From Maricaulis salignorans (GTDB lineage Bacteria > Pseudomonadota > Alphaproteobacteria > Caulobacterales > Aquidulcibacteraceae), in contig CAMDDL010000007.1 in the NCBI GenBank assembly GCA_945891505.1, forward strand, positions 51,606-115,605: a stretch of 64,000 bases of DNA, in the 5' to 3' direction. Every line of letters begins with the position of its first letter. Within the stretch, counting starts at the first letter, position 1. The position numbers and the translations under genes were made by a program. This document shows positions 8,438-16,801 of this stretch, in pieces. The notes under the pieces are model-generated. The model did no database searches. It was not told the DNA's origin and was given only the letters and a program-made list of their open reading frames with translations.

Positions 8438-9805
8438 TCAGGATTTCGCAGCAATGGCTGACAAGGGCCAAACCGTTTGAACCACGGCACCCTCTCCCGG
8501 CCTTAAGCCATTCCAGAACGAGACCTGCCCGCCTGAACGCTCCAGCAGAGTTTTGGCAATGAAGAAGCCCAACCCCATGCCCTCACGCCCACTAGCAGAG
8601 GCGGAGCCTTGCAGACTGGTGGACACATAGGGTTCGCCCAAACGGTCCAAAATGGCCTCGTCAAAGCCAGGTCCATCATCGGTGATAGTTATGCGCACGC
8701 TACGCTCGTCCCATTTGGCGGAGACTGTGACAGCTTGTCTTGCATACTGAATGGCATTCTCCAGCATATTGCCCAACCCATAGAGGATAGCAGGCTTACG
8801 AATAACCATCAGTTCGCCCTTTCCCTTTGGGCCCTGAATATCAAACAAGACGGCCTTCTGGCCCATTTCGGGGTGCCGTTCGGCCACTTCCTCCAGCAAT
8901 TGGCCAAAGGGCAGGGTGTCAGTCACCGATTCCGGGATTTCTTTCTGATTGGTCAGATTGCGCAGAATTTCCCGGCAGCGCTGGGCTTGGGACAAGATGA
9001 GCTCGGCATCCTCCATATCGAGGCTGTTGGGCGGCAATGACCGCAGCATTTCTTTCGCTGTGACCTGGATCGTCGCCAAAGGTGTCCCCAGTTCATGCGC
9101 GGCCGCAGCAGCAAGGCCACCCAAGGCTGCCAGCCTCTGTTCGCGCGCCAGCACTTCTTGGGTGGCGATCAGAGCATCTGCCAACTGGCTCTCTTCCAAC
9201 GACACACGCCAAGCATAGCTCGCCGTGAAGATCAGGCCGATGATGATCGCAAACGCCATTGCGAATTGATAAAGCACCGGCATTTGGAAGCTTCCGGCGG
9301 GCAGCCAAGGTAGGGGGTAAGAATAAAGTGCGAGCACACTGACGCTTAAAATCGTCACGATAATAATGCTCAGCGTCCATTTAGGTTGCAGTGTTGACGC
9401 AGCGATGGTGGCTGGCGCGATGAGCAGCAGGCAAAATGGATTGGCGATCCCGCCAGTCAAATAAAGTAAAAGCGCTAGCTGTAGCACGTCAAAGGTCAGC
9501 TGCGCGGCTGCCTCCCACTGCCGCACTAATCGCTGTGGCGGCAGACCAACAGTAATCATGATATTTAGCGTGATGTTCGCCGCAATCGTCACAAGGCAAG
9601 CCAGTAACGGCAATTCGAACTTGAAGCCGAAATGCACCACCAAGACGGTGATGAATTGCCCAATCAGAGCAAACCAGCGCGAACTAACCAAGGTTCGCGA
9701 TCGAAGGCGGCCGACAAAGGGCGCGTTGACCGCGATGGCGGCCGCAATAATCTCTTGGTCTTTCGAAAGTCTGTCCATGCGATCAGCATAAGCATGGGTG
9801 GCCAT
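8438..9805 (-). CDS. regB: redox sensor histidine kinase, RegB/ActS/PrrB family
   Basis: A 455-residue membrane kinase with about six N-terminal helices (to residue ~200), then an H-box and HATPase domain. The quinone-site heptapeptide of RegB (GGxxNPF) is present as GGIANPF at 118-124. The H-box AAAAHELGTPLATI places the phosphorylated His at 237. The redox-active cysteine of RegB corresponds to Cys277 in QRCREIL. ATP-binding motifs include GMGLGFFIAKTLLERSGG. In the family, an oxidised quinone pool or oxidised Cys lowers kinase activity. It forms an operon with the downstream regulator. A Met ten codons in is a possible alternative start. Confidence 0.92.
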   Translation of the reverse strand: MATHAYADRMDRLSKDQEIIAAAIAVNAPFVGRLRSRTLVSSRWFALIGQFITVLVVHFGFKFELPLLACLVTIAANITLNIMITVGLPPQRLVRQWEAAAQLTFDVLQLALLLYLTGGIANPFCLLLIAPATIAASTLQPKWTLSIIIVTILSVSVLALYSYPLPWLPAGSFQMPVLYQFAMAFAIIIGLIFTASYAWRVSLEESQLADALIATQEVLAREQRLAALGGLAAAAAHELGTPLATIQVTAKEMLRSLPPNSLDMEDAELILSQAQRCREILRNLTNQKEIPESVTDTLPFGQLLEEVAERHPEMGQKAVLFDIQGPKGKGELMVIRKPAILYGLGNMLENAIQYARQAVTVSAKWDERSVRITITDDGPGFDEAILDRLGEPYVSTSLQGSASASGREGMGLGFFIAKTLLERSGGQVSFWNGLRPGEGAVVQTVWPLSAIAAKS

Positions 9806-9866
9806 TCATGTAACGCCTTTTGCATGATCCTTATGCGATAGATTGCCGCATCTGTTTAGGTATTGA

Positions 9867-10016
9867 TCTTGGCAGCATCAATACACTCCCGAACGACGCC
9901 TTAAAGGCACCTACAAGCAAGCCCTAACCAAGATTGAAGAGCATGCGGGTGGCCACGCCGTCACCTTGCAGTTGCTGGCTGACCGCAAAGCCACGCAACA
10001 AATTTGGATGAATTAA
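9867..10016 (+). pseudogene. unidentified coding remnant
   Basis: A 49-codon open stretch without a start codon, ending at TAA 10014-10016. Its translation includes RRLKGTYKQALTKIEEHAGG and then TLQLLADRKATQQIWMN, which looks protein-like rather than random. I do not recognise the family. It lies between the regB promoter region and the HPF-like remnant, so this stretch may hold several decayed genes. It could also be chance reading of a noncoding region. Confidence 0.3.
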
Positions 10017-10023
10017 AGTTCTC

Positions 10024-10032
10024 GGGGGGGGG
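10024..10032. repeat. run of nine G residues
   Basis: A homopolymer of nine G between the two gene remnants. Such tracts can slip during replication or be miscounted in assembly. Here it is not inside a recognisable intact reading frame, so no phase-variable gene can be assigned. Confidence 0.6.
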
Positions 10033-10088
10033 CCTCTTCCAAGACCTGTTGCAAAAAATGATACTTTTGCAACTTCCCTTTACAATTT

Positions 10089-10301
10089 TTGAATTGCAGA
10101 GCACGTTGGAGGTATGGCGCGATCCTGCGCATGCGCCGCACAGGGGCCGACCTGTTCGCCAAGACCAGCAGTCAGGATCTTTACGTAATGACCGATGCAT
10201 TGATGGAGAAGATGGACGGTCTGGTGCGCAGGCATAAGGGCACGTCCAAGGTGCACCTTGGTGATAAGGTGAAAACCGCCTCTGGTGCCGCGTGCGCTTG
10301 A
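10089..10301 (+). pseudogene. truncated HPF/RaiA-like ribosome hibernation factor fragment
   Basis: A 70-codon frame whose middle reads TGADLFAKTSSQDLYVMTDA followed by LMEKMDGLVRRHKG. This matches the last strand and last helix of HPF/RaiA proteins, where a D-M/L-Y-x-A-I-D-x-L-x-x-K-L-x-R-Q pattern is typical. The first two thirds of an HPF domain are absent upstream, and no ribosome-binding site precedes the ATG. It therefore looks like the 3' end of a decayed gene. A functional short protein is less likely. Confidence 0.5.
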
Positions 10302-10303
10302 AC

Positions 10304-10876
10304 ATGCCAACCAAGCAAAAAACTGTCCGGATTGTGGGCACCATGGCGCTTTTGTGTGTCGCCGCAAGCTCAGCACACTGTAAAGACGCTCCTTTCGCTC
10401 AAGGTGTCATCTTTCGCACGTGTGCGCCCTACGATGGCGCTGCTTTGGAAGCCCACATTCCAACAGTATCGGGCAATCAAGTGGTCGTGATTCAAGTGAA
10501 CGAGTATTTGGGCGCAGAATCGTTCAGCAGGCCCATCGCGCCTCGCACAAGACCGGGTGGCGCTTCTGTTCATCTGTGCAAGAAGGCAGCCGCAGATCCG
10601 AAATACCCGTTAATGCCGCAATTCTCTTGGGACAGTTGCGTGGAAGCGGCTTCGGGCTCGGTCGAAATTGACGGTCTCATTGGTTCTGCGACGGCGGGCC
10701 AGCTGGATGTGACGTATGCAGATCGCAAGCGAACTGGTGCTTTCATTGGTTCTGCGATGGCGGGCCAACTGGATGTAACGTTCGCAAATGGCAAGCGAAT
10801 CAACGCCGATTTTTCTGCTCGATTTTGGGACCCGGAAGGAAAGTTCGACTGGGGTTGCCGTGGGTTTGGGCGATGA
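10304..10876 (+). CDS. hypothetical exported protein with a 22-residue tandem repeat
   Basis: About 190 residues from the ATG at 10304. It begins with a basic tip and hydrophobic segment (VGTMALLCVAASSAHC), consistent with a signal peptide cleaved near residue 24. The mature part has several cysteines and no domain I recognise. Near the C-terminus two copies of IGSA(T/M)AGQLDVT followed by a basic KR stretch form a 22-residue repeat encoded by a 66-base duplication. A GTG at 10292 is an alternative start. No clear ribosome-binding site is seen for either start, so expression is uncertain. Confidence 0.5.
   Translation: MPTKQKTVRIVGTMALLCVAASSAHCKDAPFAQGVIFRTCAPYDGAALEAHIPTVSGNQVVVIQVNEYLGAESFSRPIAPRTRPGGASVHLCKKAAADPKYPLMPQFSWDSCVEAASGSVEIDGLIGSATAGQLDVTYADRKRTGAFIGSAMAGQLDVTFANGKRINADFSARFWDPEGKFDWGCRGFGR
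10678..10809 (+). repeat. 66-base tandem duplication inside the exported protein gene
   Basis: Two direct copies, 10678-10743 and 10744-10809, each opening with CATTGGTTCTGCGA. The copies differ by scattered substitutions, so the duplication is not brand new. The length is a multiple of three and keeps the reading frame. Confidence 0.85.
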
Positions 10877-10951
10877 TCCTTGTTGAGCCTTCCGTGGCTT
10901 CCGGCTTCATAGAGGCTGTGACACAGCCCCTTAAGATGCAGCCATCAGTTT

Positions 10952-11704
10952 TCAGGTTCCTCTAATGACCTTGGCAAGGGCTGCTGCACCCTGAAGTATA
11001 AAATCATGATCAGAGCCCAAGACAAAGAGGCTAGCCCCCTTGTCCCGCCAAATTGGTACATCGCTGGGACGACCTAGGAACATGCCAGTCACCCTGCCTG
11101 CCGCTTTTCCTGCCGCCACAATCCTGTCGACCGCCGCTACAACGATCTCATCATCTGGCGTTACCGCGCCATAAGCGACAGTGAGATCCGCGCGGCCAAT
11201 GAAGAGAGCATCAATTCCGTCCACACGGGTAATCGCATCAATGTCTTCGACCGCTTCAACATCTTCAATCTGAGCAATGACGATGACGTCTTTTGCGGTC
11301 TCGCGGTGTTTAGTCATGCCCTTGGTCGTGTAGCCTGCTGATCGGCTGGAACCGGCAAAACCACGACCGCCACGACCATAGTGGCAGGCCTTTACCGCGT
11401 CGGCAGCTTCCTCTGCACTTCTGATATGGGGGAGCACAACACCATGTGCACCGCAATCAAGCGCATTGAGGATTTGCTCGTGGCTGCTGGTAGGCGGCCG
11501 AACAAGGACGGGTTTTGCATAAGCTCTTGCAGCCAGAATGCACAGATCCAAAGTCGTGCGGTCAAAAGGGGCATGTTCTGCATCCAGCACTAAACAGTCC
11601 AGTGAACTAAGACTCAAGACTTCGACAATGATCGGGCTGGGTGTTTTGACCCATGTAGCAGCGATCACTTCACCGGCAAGTAGCTTGTCACGAAATGCAC
11701 TCAC
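10952..11704 (-). CDS. HpcH/HpaI family aldolase
   Basis: A 250-residue class II (metal-dependent) aldolase of the HpcH/HpaI/macrophomate synthase fold. Landmarks are VLDAEHAPFD near residue 40, RPP in the substrate loop, GAHGVVLPHIRS, QIEDVEAVE (metal-ligand region) and LFIGRADLTVAYG. These enzymes cleave 2-oxo-hydroxy acids to pyruvate or glyoxylate plus an aldehyde. It is the last gene of the minus-strand catabolic operon and its start overlaps the MetE-like gene's stop by 4 bases. It probably performs the final carbon-carbon cleavage of the pathway. Substrate unknown. Confidence 0.85.
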   Translation of the reverse strand: MSAFRDKLLAGEVIAATWVKTPSPIIVEVLSLSSLDCLVLDAEHAPFDRTTLDLCILAARAYAKPVLVRPPTSSHEQILNALDCGAHGVVLPHIRSAEEAADAVKACHYGRGGRGFAGSSRSAGYTTKGMTKHRETAKDVIVIAQIEDVEAVEDIDAITRVDGIDALFIGRADLTVAYGAVTPDDEIVVAAVDRIVAAGKAAGRVTGMFLGRPSDVPIWRDKGASLFVLGSDHDFILQGAAALAKVIRGT

Positions 11705-12852
11705 GCTGCTTTGCTCCCGAGTTTATTGCTGGCCAATTCGGCCCCATCAGCCAGTGTCTTAAGTTTGGCCCAAACAATCTCGGAATCAACCGCACCAAAC
11801 CCCGCAAAGGTTGAGAACCCACAATCGGTACCTGCAATCACGCGCTCTCGACCGATAATTCCAGCAAAGCGTTCAATGCGTTCGGCAACCACACGGGGAT
11901 GCTCAATGAAATTAGTAGTTGAATCAATCACGCCGGGAATCAGGATTTTGTCATCGGGAATGATGGCCAGCATCTCAACAAAATAGTTCCAGTCATGCTG
12001 GTGACGGGGGTTCGAGGTCTCAAACAGCAAGCCTGCTGGCTTTGCTTTCATCAGCGTCGGCAAGATTACCCCCATTTCAACATCATGATGGTGGGGTCCC
12101 TCATAATTGCCCCAACATACGTGCATCCGAACACGGTCTGCCGGCACATTGCGAAGCGCGTGATTTAGGACATCAACATGCGTGCCGATGAGTTTAAGGT
12201 AGTCTGCATCGCTGCGGTCCTTATACATCATATGCCTCCCAAGCCCTAGATCTGGGCTATCAAGCTGTAAGATGAGGCCATCAGCCACGATTGCTTCATA
12301 TTCAGGCCGCATGGCTTCAGCGAGCGCTTCGAGATAATCATCCTGCGTTGCATAATGCTCATTCGGCTGAAACAGTGCGATAACGCCTGGTGACGCCGCA
12401 TTCATGAAGCCTGCAACTGGCTTATGCTTGGCAAGCGCAGCCGCCATAAAGCCGAGGTCGGCCCTCAGAGGCTCCATGGACTTCACTGCGACCGGGCCAA
12501 CGCATTTTGGGCGGCGATAGGTCGGCGTGCCACCACCACTGGCTTGGCGATTCAGAAAGCTCGGGAAGGCTTCGAGGTCGGAGGGCGGGGTCCGCGGACT
12601 GTCGCCATCAAAACCTGTGATGCGGTCCTTGATATAGGTCGCATAGGAGATTTTCGACATCTCGCCATCTGAAACCAGATCGATACCAACCCGAACTTGG
12701 TTAGCGACCGTTTCGTCAACAGCTTGGCCAATCACGTCGTCAAATTGAACCTGGTCAATGGGATCACCGCGCTCGGCGGCAAAGATCAGGTCGGTAACGG
12801 CCTTTGAGCGCGGCAAGGATCCGACATGGGTGGTTAAAATGCGCTCGCTCAT
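11701..12852 (-). CDS. MetE-like (COG0620) zinc protein of unknown substrate
   Basis: A 383-residue protein resembling only the catalytic C-terminal half of cobalamin-independent methionine synthase. It begins with THVGSLPRS. The zinc-ligand residues are in place: His244 and Cys246 in MHVCWGN and Cys344 in GTDCGF. In this superfamily the zinc activates a thiol for alkyl transfer; relatives include methionine synthases and epoxyalkane:coenzyme M transferase. The N-terminal MetE domain is absent and the gene is locked into a catabolic operon by 4-base overlaps on both sides. That argues for a pathway role rather than methionine synthesis. Confidence 0.75.
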   Translation of the reverse strand: MSERILTTHVGSLPRSKAVTDLIFAAERGDPIDQVQFDDVIGQAVDETVANQVRVGIDLVSDGEMSKISYATYIKDRITGFDGDSPRTPPSDLEAFPSFLNRQASGGGTPTYRRPKCVGPVAVKSMEPLRADLGFMAAALAKHKPVAGFMNAASPGVIALFQPNEHYATQDDYLEALAEAMRPEYEAIVADGLILQLDSPDLGLGRHMMYKDRSDADYLKLIGTHVDVLNHALRNVPADRVRMHVCWGNYEGPHHHDVEMGVILPTLMKAKPAGLLFETSNPRHQHDWNYFVEMLAIIPDDKILIPGVIDSTTNFIEHPRVVAERIERFAGIIGRERVIAGTDCGFSTFAGFGAVDSEIVWAKLKTLADGAELASNKLGSKAA

Positions 12853-13586
12853 GCGTTGATCTCCTGTTTCGGGGTTGTTTCTAGGATACTGAGCCAGTCG
12901 AAAATGGCCCTTGTGAAGGCGGCTGGCTGCTCCAACGGCACCAAATGGCCTGCGTCTTCAATTTCAACATAGTTGGCGCGGCTATTGCGTGCTGCCATGG
13001 CGGCGTGCCAAGCGGGTGGACACAAGCTGTCGTCTGCTCCTGCGATGACAAGGATTGGGCCGGCAAAGCTGCAAATCACATCGCACAAAGCTGGGCGGGT
13101 TCGAAGGGCCTCACTTTGCCGCAGGAATACCTCCGGCCCAAGGTCCAAGCCCATCTCCAAGGTTAAGTTGAGGATTTCCGCGCGCTTCTTGCCTTGCGTA
13201 AGGGGACTTAAATAATGGGGCTTGAGCTCATCGCGCACGATCGCACTTAATTGGCCCTCGCGAACATGGGCTTGCTGGGATAAGCGGGCGACAGCTCTTT
13301 CAGGTAAATCTGCGGTGCAATTGGTGCTGGAAAGAACCATCGCCACCAAGCGCTCTGGTGCCAATTTGGCCATCATCAACCCCACAATGGCACCCATGGA
13401 AAAGCCAATAGGGATGATGGGTCCTTCAACCTTCTTTAGAACATCCCTTGCCAAATCTTCGATGCTCTCGGACTGGGTAATGCCGGCAAAGACATTTGGG
13501 TAATTGTCGATCAGACCCATATCCTGCCAAAGCCTATGGTCGCACATATGGCCTGCTATCCAAACAAGGGTCGGGGGTGAGGTCAC
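12849..13586 (-). CDS. alpha/beta hydrolase
   Basis: A 245-residue alpha/beta-hydrolase. The nucleophile elbow is GFSMG (Ser63), the acid is probably in AGADDSLCPP (about 183-191) and the histidine is in EDAGHLVPLE (His214). It has no signal peptide, so it is cytoplasmic. It overlaps the LacI regulator upstream and the MetE-like gene downstream by 4 bases each. Likely an esterase, lactonase or C-C hydrolase step of the locus. Sequence alone does not decide the substrate. Confidence 0.85.
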   Translation of the reverse strand: MTSPPTLVWIAGHMCDHRLWQDMGLIDNYPNVFAGITQSESIEDLARDVLKKVEGPIIPIGFSMGAIVGLMMAKLAPERLVAMVLSSTNCTADLPERAVARLSQQAHVREGQLSAIVRDELKPHYLSPLTQGKKRAEILNLTLEMGLDLGPEVFLRQSEALRTRPALCDVICSFAGPILVIAGADDSLCPPAWHAAMAARNSRANYVEIEDAGHLVPLEQPAAFTRAIFDWLSILETTPKQEINA

Positions 13587-14617
13587 AACAAACGTGCCGA
13601 CCGCCCAGAAAGCAATTCTCCGGCAAACAACCGCTGTTCTGGAGAAATGTCAGGGCTTTCAATACGCTCCAACAACATCGCTACAGCGGCTTGAGTCATG
13701 CGGCGCACGGGCTGGCGTATCGTTGTGAGTTGATAGGCTTCCCAAGTGGCCGGACTAACGCCGTCAAAGCCCGTAATGGACAATTCGCTTGGTACCCTCT
13801 TGCCGATGATGTTCCTCGCTGTGTCCATAGCGCCAATTGCCATCAGGTCATTGACGCAAATCAGCGCGTCTAACTTGCTGTCCGTAAGCTCCATCAGCGT
13901 TTTCAGGCCAGCGCCACCACTCTCATAATCAAACTGTCCGCGGACAAATTCTGCTTTGATGCCGTGATGGGCAAGACGATTGATCGCGGCATTAGCGCGC
14001 TCTTCGCCCACATAGGAATCAGCAGGGCCGCCGATAATCCCGAAACATGTATGGCCAGCCTGCACCAAGCCGTCGACCAAAGCGCGCTCACCCAAATCAG
14101 AGTCACAACAGACACTTGCGACCGGGACGCCTTCACCAACCCGGTTATAAAGAACCAAGGGGACACCCCGATTGGAAAAGGCAACCAATTGTTCGGTAGA
14201 CAGTCGTGCAGCTACGATCGCGCCATCAACACGGTAACGCCAAACTTGGCCGAGAACTTCCTCCACGTCGGATTCAGCAGCGAGGCTAAACAAAAGCACG
14301 CGTACACCATGCAGGGATAGGCGTTGGGTGAGTTCGGCCAAAACTTCGGGATAGTAAAGGTTGGTCAGGTTGGAGATAATGATTGCGACGAGGTTTGACC
14401 GTTTGGTTATCAGACCTTGGGCAATAGCATTGGGCTCATATCCCAGTGCCATCGCCGCCTCGACAATGCGCGCTCGTGTTGCAGGTGCGACTGAAGCACC
14501 TTTTCTAAAAGCTCGGCTGACGGCCGACTGAGACACACCGGCGCGCCGGGCGACATCATAGGATGTTACCCCGGCTTTCTCTGACATAGATTGATCAAGC
14601 GGTTTCTTTTTTGCCAT
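13583..14617 (-). CDS. LacI family transcriptional regulator
   Basis: A 344-residue LacI/GalR regulator. The N-terminal helix-turn-helix is [20 protein letters not shown] (from about residue 17), the hinge region contains [10 protein letters not shown], and a periplasmic-binding-protein-like sensor domain follows ([11 protein letters not shown] to the C-terminus). The gene overlaps the 3' end of the HisD-like gene by 23 bases, so it is made with the catabolic enzymes. The repeated TGACTTCGAATGCAA sites upstream of three transcription units in this locus are the obvious candidate operators. The ligand is unknown. Members usually bind a sugar, polyol or pathway intermediate. Confidence 0.93.
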   Translation of the reverse strand: MAKKKPLDQSMSEKAGVTSYDVARRAGVSQSAVSRAFRKGASVAPATRARIVEAAMALGYEPNAIAQGLITKRSNLVAIIISNLTNLYYPEVLAELTQRLSLHGVRVLLFSLAAESDVEEVLGQVWRYRVDGAIVAARLSTEQLVAFSNRGVPLVLYNRVGEGVPVASVCCDSDLGERALVDGLVQAGHTCFGIIGGPADSYVGEERANAAINRLAHHGIKAEFVRGQFDYESGGAGLKTLMELTDSKLDALICVNDLMAIGAMDTARNIIGKRVPSELSITGFDGVSPATWEAYQLTTIRQPVRRMTQAAVAMLLERIESPDISPEQRLFAGELLSGRSARLL

Positions 14618-15884
14618 AACGTCTTACACGAATATCTGCTTGCTCTTTATGGCCTGCAAAGCCTTCTATGGCGCAAAGGCGCGAGCAATATTCACCAATC
14701 ATCACGCTGGCCTCATCGGTCAAGACACGTTGATAGGTACAGGTCTTAATGAATTTTCCAACCCAAAGCCCGCCGGTGAACCGGGCATTGCCACGCGTTG
14801 GTAACGTGTGATTGGTTCCGATGACTTTGTCGCCATAGCTGACATTGGTGCGTGCGCCTAAAAAGAGTGCGCCATAATTGGTCATGTTATTTAGGAAGTA
14901 ATCGGGGTCGCGTGTCATCACTTGGACATGCTCAGATGCGATTTTGTCGGCAATCGTGACCATCTCCTCATAGCTATCTGCTACGATGACTTGACCATAA
15001 TCGGCCCATGCCTTTCCTGCTATCGCGGCTGTTGGCAGGATAGTTAGCTGCCGTTCAATCTCGGCCATCGTGTCATGGGCCAGCTTTTCGCTATTGGTTA
15101 GTAGAACAGCCGGCGAGTTGGGACCATGCTCGGCTTGCCCCAATAGGTCAGCGGCGCAGAGCTCGCCATCGACGCTATCATCAGCGATGACAAGCGTCTC
15201 GGTGGGGCCGGCCAATAGGTCGATCCCGATTCGGCCAAAGAGCTGACGTTTGGCTTCCGCAACATAGGCGTTGCCCGGGCCTACGATCATGTCCACCGGG
15301 GCAATCGTTGATGTTCCAAGCGCCATGGCCGCAACGGCTTGGACGCCTCCAATGCAGTATATTTCATCTGCTCCAGCCATATGCATGGCAACAACAATCG
15401 CAGGATTGGGTACCCCTTGATAAGGCGGGGCCACTGATACAATTCGCTTCACCCCGGCAACTTTTGCGGTCACCACACTCATATGCGCCGAGGCGACCAA
15501 AGGATATTTGCCGCCGGGCACATAGCAGCCCACGCTGTTCACCGGCAGATTCTTATGCCCCAAAACAACGCCGGGCAATGTCTCTACCTCGACGTCTTTG
15601 AGCGCGTCCCTTTGGATCTGGGCAAAATTGCGCACTTGTGCTTGCGCGAAGCGGATATCTTCGATCGTCTGTGGACTTAGCGCGCGGTAGGCAGCATCAA
15701 TCGCGTCTTGACCGAGCCGAAAGTCATCTGGCCCCCAATTGTCGAATTTCAACGACCAGTGACGGACAGCATCATCGCCTCTGGCTTTGATGTCTTGAAT
15801 GATGGCCTCGACCGTTGCCCGCACATCAGCATCGGCTTCTTCAGCCGCAGTCTCACTGATTCCGGATTTAAGATACTTGGCCAA
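14595..15884 (-). CDS. histidinol dehydrogenase-family dehydrogenase (HisD-like, HpsN-like)
   Basis: About 429 residues of the HisD fold: [36 protein letters not shown], the metal-ligand motif [10 protein letters not shown] and the catalytic SEHVQVM pair. HisD paralogues such as HpsN oxidise a primary alcohol to a carboxylate in two NAD-dependent steps. The sequence and its place in a non-histidine operon point to such a catabolic dehydrogenase. The start is TTG at 15884 with GGGAGG 5 bases upstream. It is the first gene of the operon and is divergent from the SDR, with one copy of the 15-mer operator between them. Confidence 0.82.
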   Translation of the reverse strand: MAKYLKSGISETAAEEADADVRATVEAIIQDIKARGDDAVRHWSLKFDNWGPDDFRLGQDAIDAAYRALSPQTIEDIRFAQAQVRNFAQIQRDALKDVEVETLPGVVLGHKNLPVNSVGCYVPGGKYPLVASAHMSVVTAKVAGVKRIVSVAPPYQGVPNPAIVVAMHMAGADEIYCIGGVQAVAAMALGTSTIAPVDMIVGPGNAYVAEAKRQLFGRIGIDLLAGPTETLVIADDSVDGELCAADLLGQAEHGPNSPAVLLTNSEKLAHDTMAEIERQLTILPTAAIAGKAWADYGQVIVADSYEEMVTIADKIASEHVQVMTRDPDYFLNNMTNYGALFLGARTNVSYGDKVIGTNHTLPTRGNARFTGGLWVGKFIKTCTYQRVLTDEASVMIGEYCSRLCAIEGFAGHKEQADIRVRRYGKKETA

Positions 15885-15938
15885 ATCAGCCTCCCAGTGC
15901 TTGAAACTTACCTCTGTTGCGCGCTACGCTAACGGAAA

Positions 15939-15953
15939 TGACTTCGAATGCAA
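15939..15953. promoter_or_regulatory. putative LacI-family operator, copy 1
   Basis: TGACTTCGAATGCAA, identical to the sites at 19496 and 22304. It is an imperfect dyad around TTCGAA, the even-length, CG-centred form usual for LacI-family operators. It lies in the divergent control region of the HisD-like gene and the SDR. The sequence would also encode the first residues of the longest possible SDR frame, which argues that the SDR really starts downstream. Confidence 0.75.
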
Positions 15954-15988
15954 AGACCAAATTGCGTAAACAAGAATGGGATACAGTT

Positions 15989-16744
15989 ATGGGCGATAGG
16001 ACAATGCTTCCGACCTGGGCACAGGGGCTTTCAGGGCGCATCGCCGTTGTGACAGGGGCTAGTCGAGGACTGGGTTCTGCCATCGCGCTTTGCCTCGCAG
16101 AGGCAGGGGCAACAGTGCATGCGGTAGCACGAAGCGGTGCAGATTTGCAGGAACTGGCGGCTCAACACACCAACATCCTGCCCATGGTTGGCGATGTGAC
16201 CGATCCCCGATTTATCGAGGATTTGGGCAAAATGGAGGTCGACACTCTGGTCAATAATGCTGGCATGAATCGTCCGCTGTTGATCGAGGATGTCGATCTT
16301 GAAACGCTCGATCAGATGCTGGGACTCAATGTTCGGGCCGCCTATTTGGTAGCTCAAGCGGCCGTAAAGTCGATGTTGGCCCATGGGCGCGGCGGCTCAA
16401 TCATCAATATCACGAGCCAGATGGGCCACGTCGGGTCACCAAGGCGTACCGTCTATTGCATGACCAAACACGCGCTTGAAGGCTTAACTAAAGCCATGGC
16501 TGTAGAGCTCGCGCCTAAGGGCATACGCGTAAACGCAGTTGCGCCAACCTTTATTGAAACCGCTATGACGAAACCAATGTTGGATGATCCGGCCTTTCTA
16601 GGCTTTGTCAAAAGCATGATCCCAATGGGCAAGATCGGGCAGCCCGAAGATGTTGCTGCCGCTGTTCTATTCCTTGCGAGCCCCGCTTCCGGCATGGTCA
16701 CTGGGACAAGCCTCCTCGTTGATGGCGGTTGGACGGCGCAATAG
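15989..16744 (+). CDS. short-chain dehydrogenase/reductase
   Basis: A classical SDR of about 251 residues: cofactor motif TGASRGLGSA, NNAGMN, catalytic Ser in NITSQMG, the YxxxK pair in VYCMTKHAL, and a C-terminal SGMVTGTSLLVDGGW. It interconverts a hydroxyl and a keto group using NAD(P). The ATG at 15989 is chosen because the longer frame runs through the predicted operator at 15939-15953; an ATG at 16004 is also possible. It is divergent from the HisD-like gene and ends at a strong terminator shared with the TonB receptor gene. Confidence 0.88.
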   Translation: MGDRTMLPTWAQGLSGRIAVVTGASRGLGSAIALCLAEAGATVHAVARSGADLQELAAQHTNILPMVGDVTDPRFIEDLGKMEVDTLVNNAGMNRPLLIEDVDLETLDQMLGLNVRAAYLVAQAAVKSMLAHGRGGSIINITSQMGHVGSPRRTVYCMTKHALEGLTKAMAVELAPKGIRVNAVAPTFIETAMTKPMLDDPAFLGFVKSMIPMGKIGQPEDVAAAVLFLASPASGMVTGTSLLVDGGWTAQ

Positions 16745-16746
16745 GC

Positions 16747-16784
16747 AAAAAAAGGGCTGCCGTTTCTCAACGGCAGCCTTTTTT
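16747..16784. terminator. bidirectional intrinsic terminator
   Basis: A perfect 10-base stem, GGCTGCCGTT (16755-16764) with AACGGCAGCC (16769-16778), and a TCTC loop. It has an A run on the left (16747-16753) and a T run on the right (16779-16784). It sits between the convergent SDR and TonB receptor genes, so it can end both transcripts. Confidence 0.93.
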
Positions 16785-16801
16785 CCCGCATTAGCTAGAG
16801 A

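Noticed and set aside
10915..10940. Hairpin GGCTGT/ACAGCC as a terminator after the exported protein gene
   Set aside because: Stem is only six pairs with a three-base loop and no T run follows.
14595..15884. Biosynthetic histidinol dehydrogenase (hisD)
   Set aside because: No other his genes nearby, and the gene leads a LacI-containing catabolic operon; a HisD paralogue acting on another alcohol is more likely.
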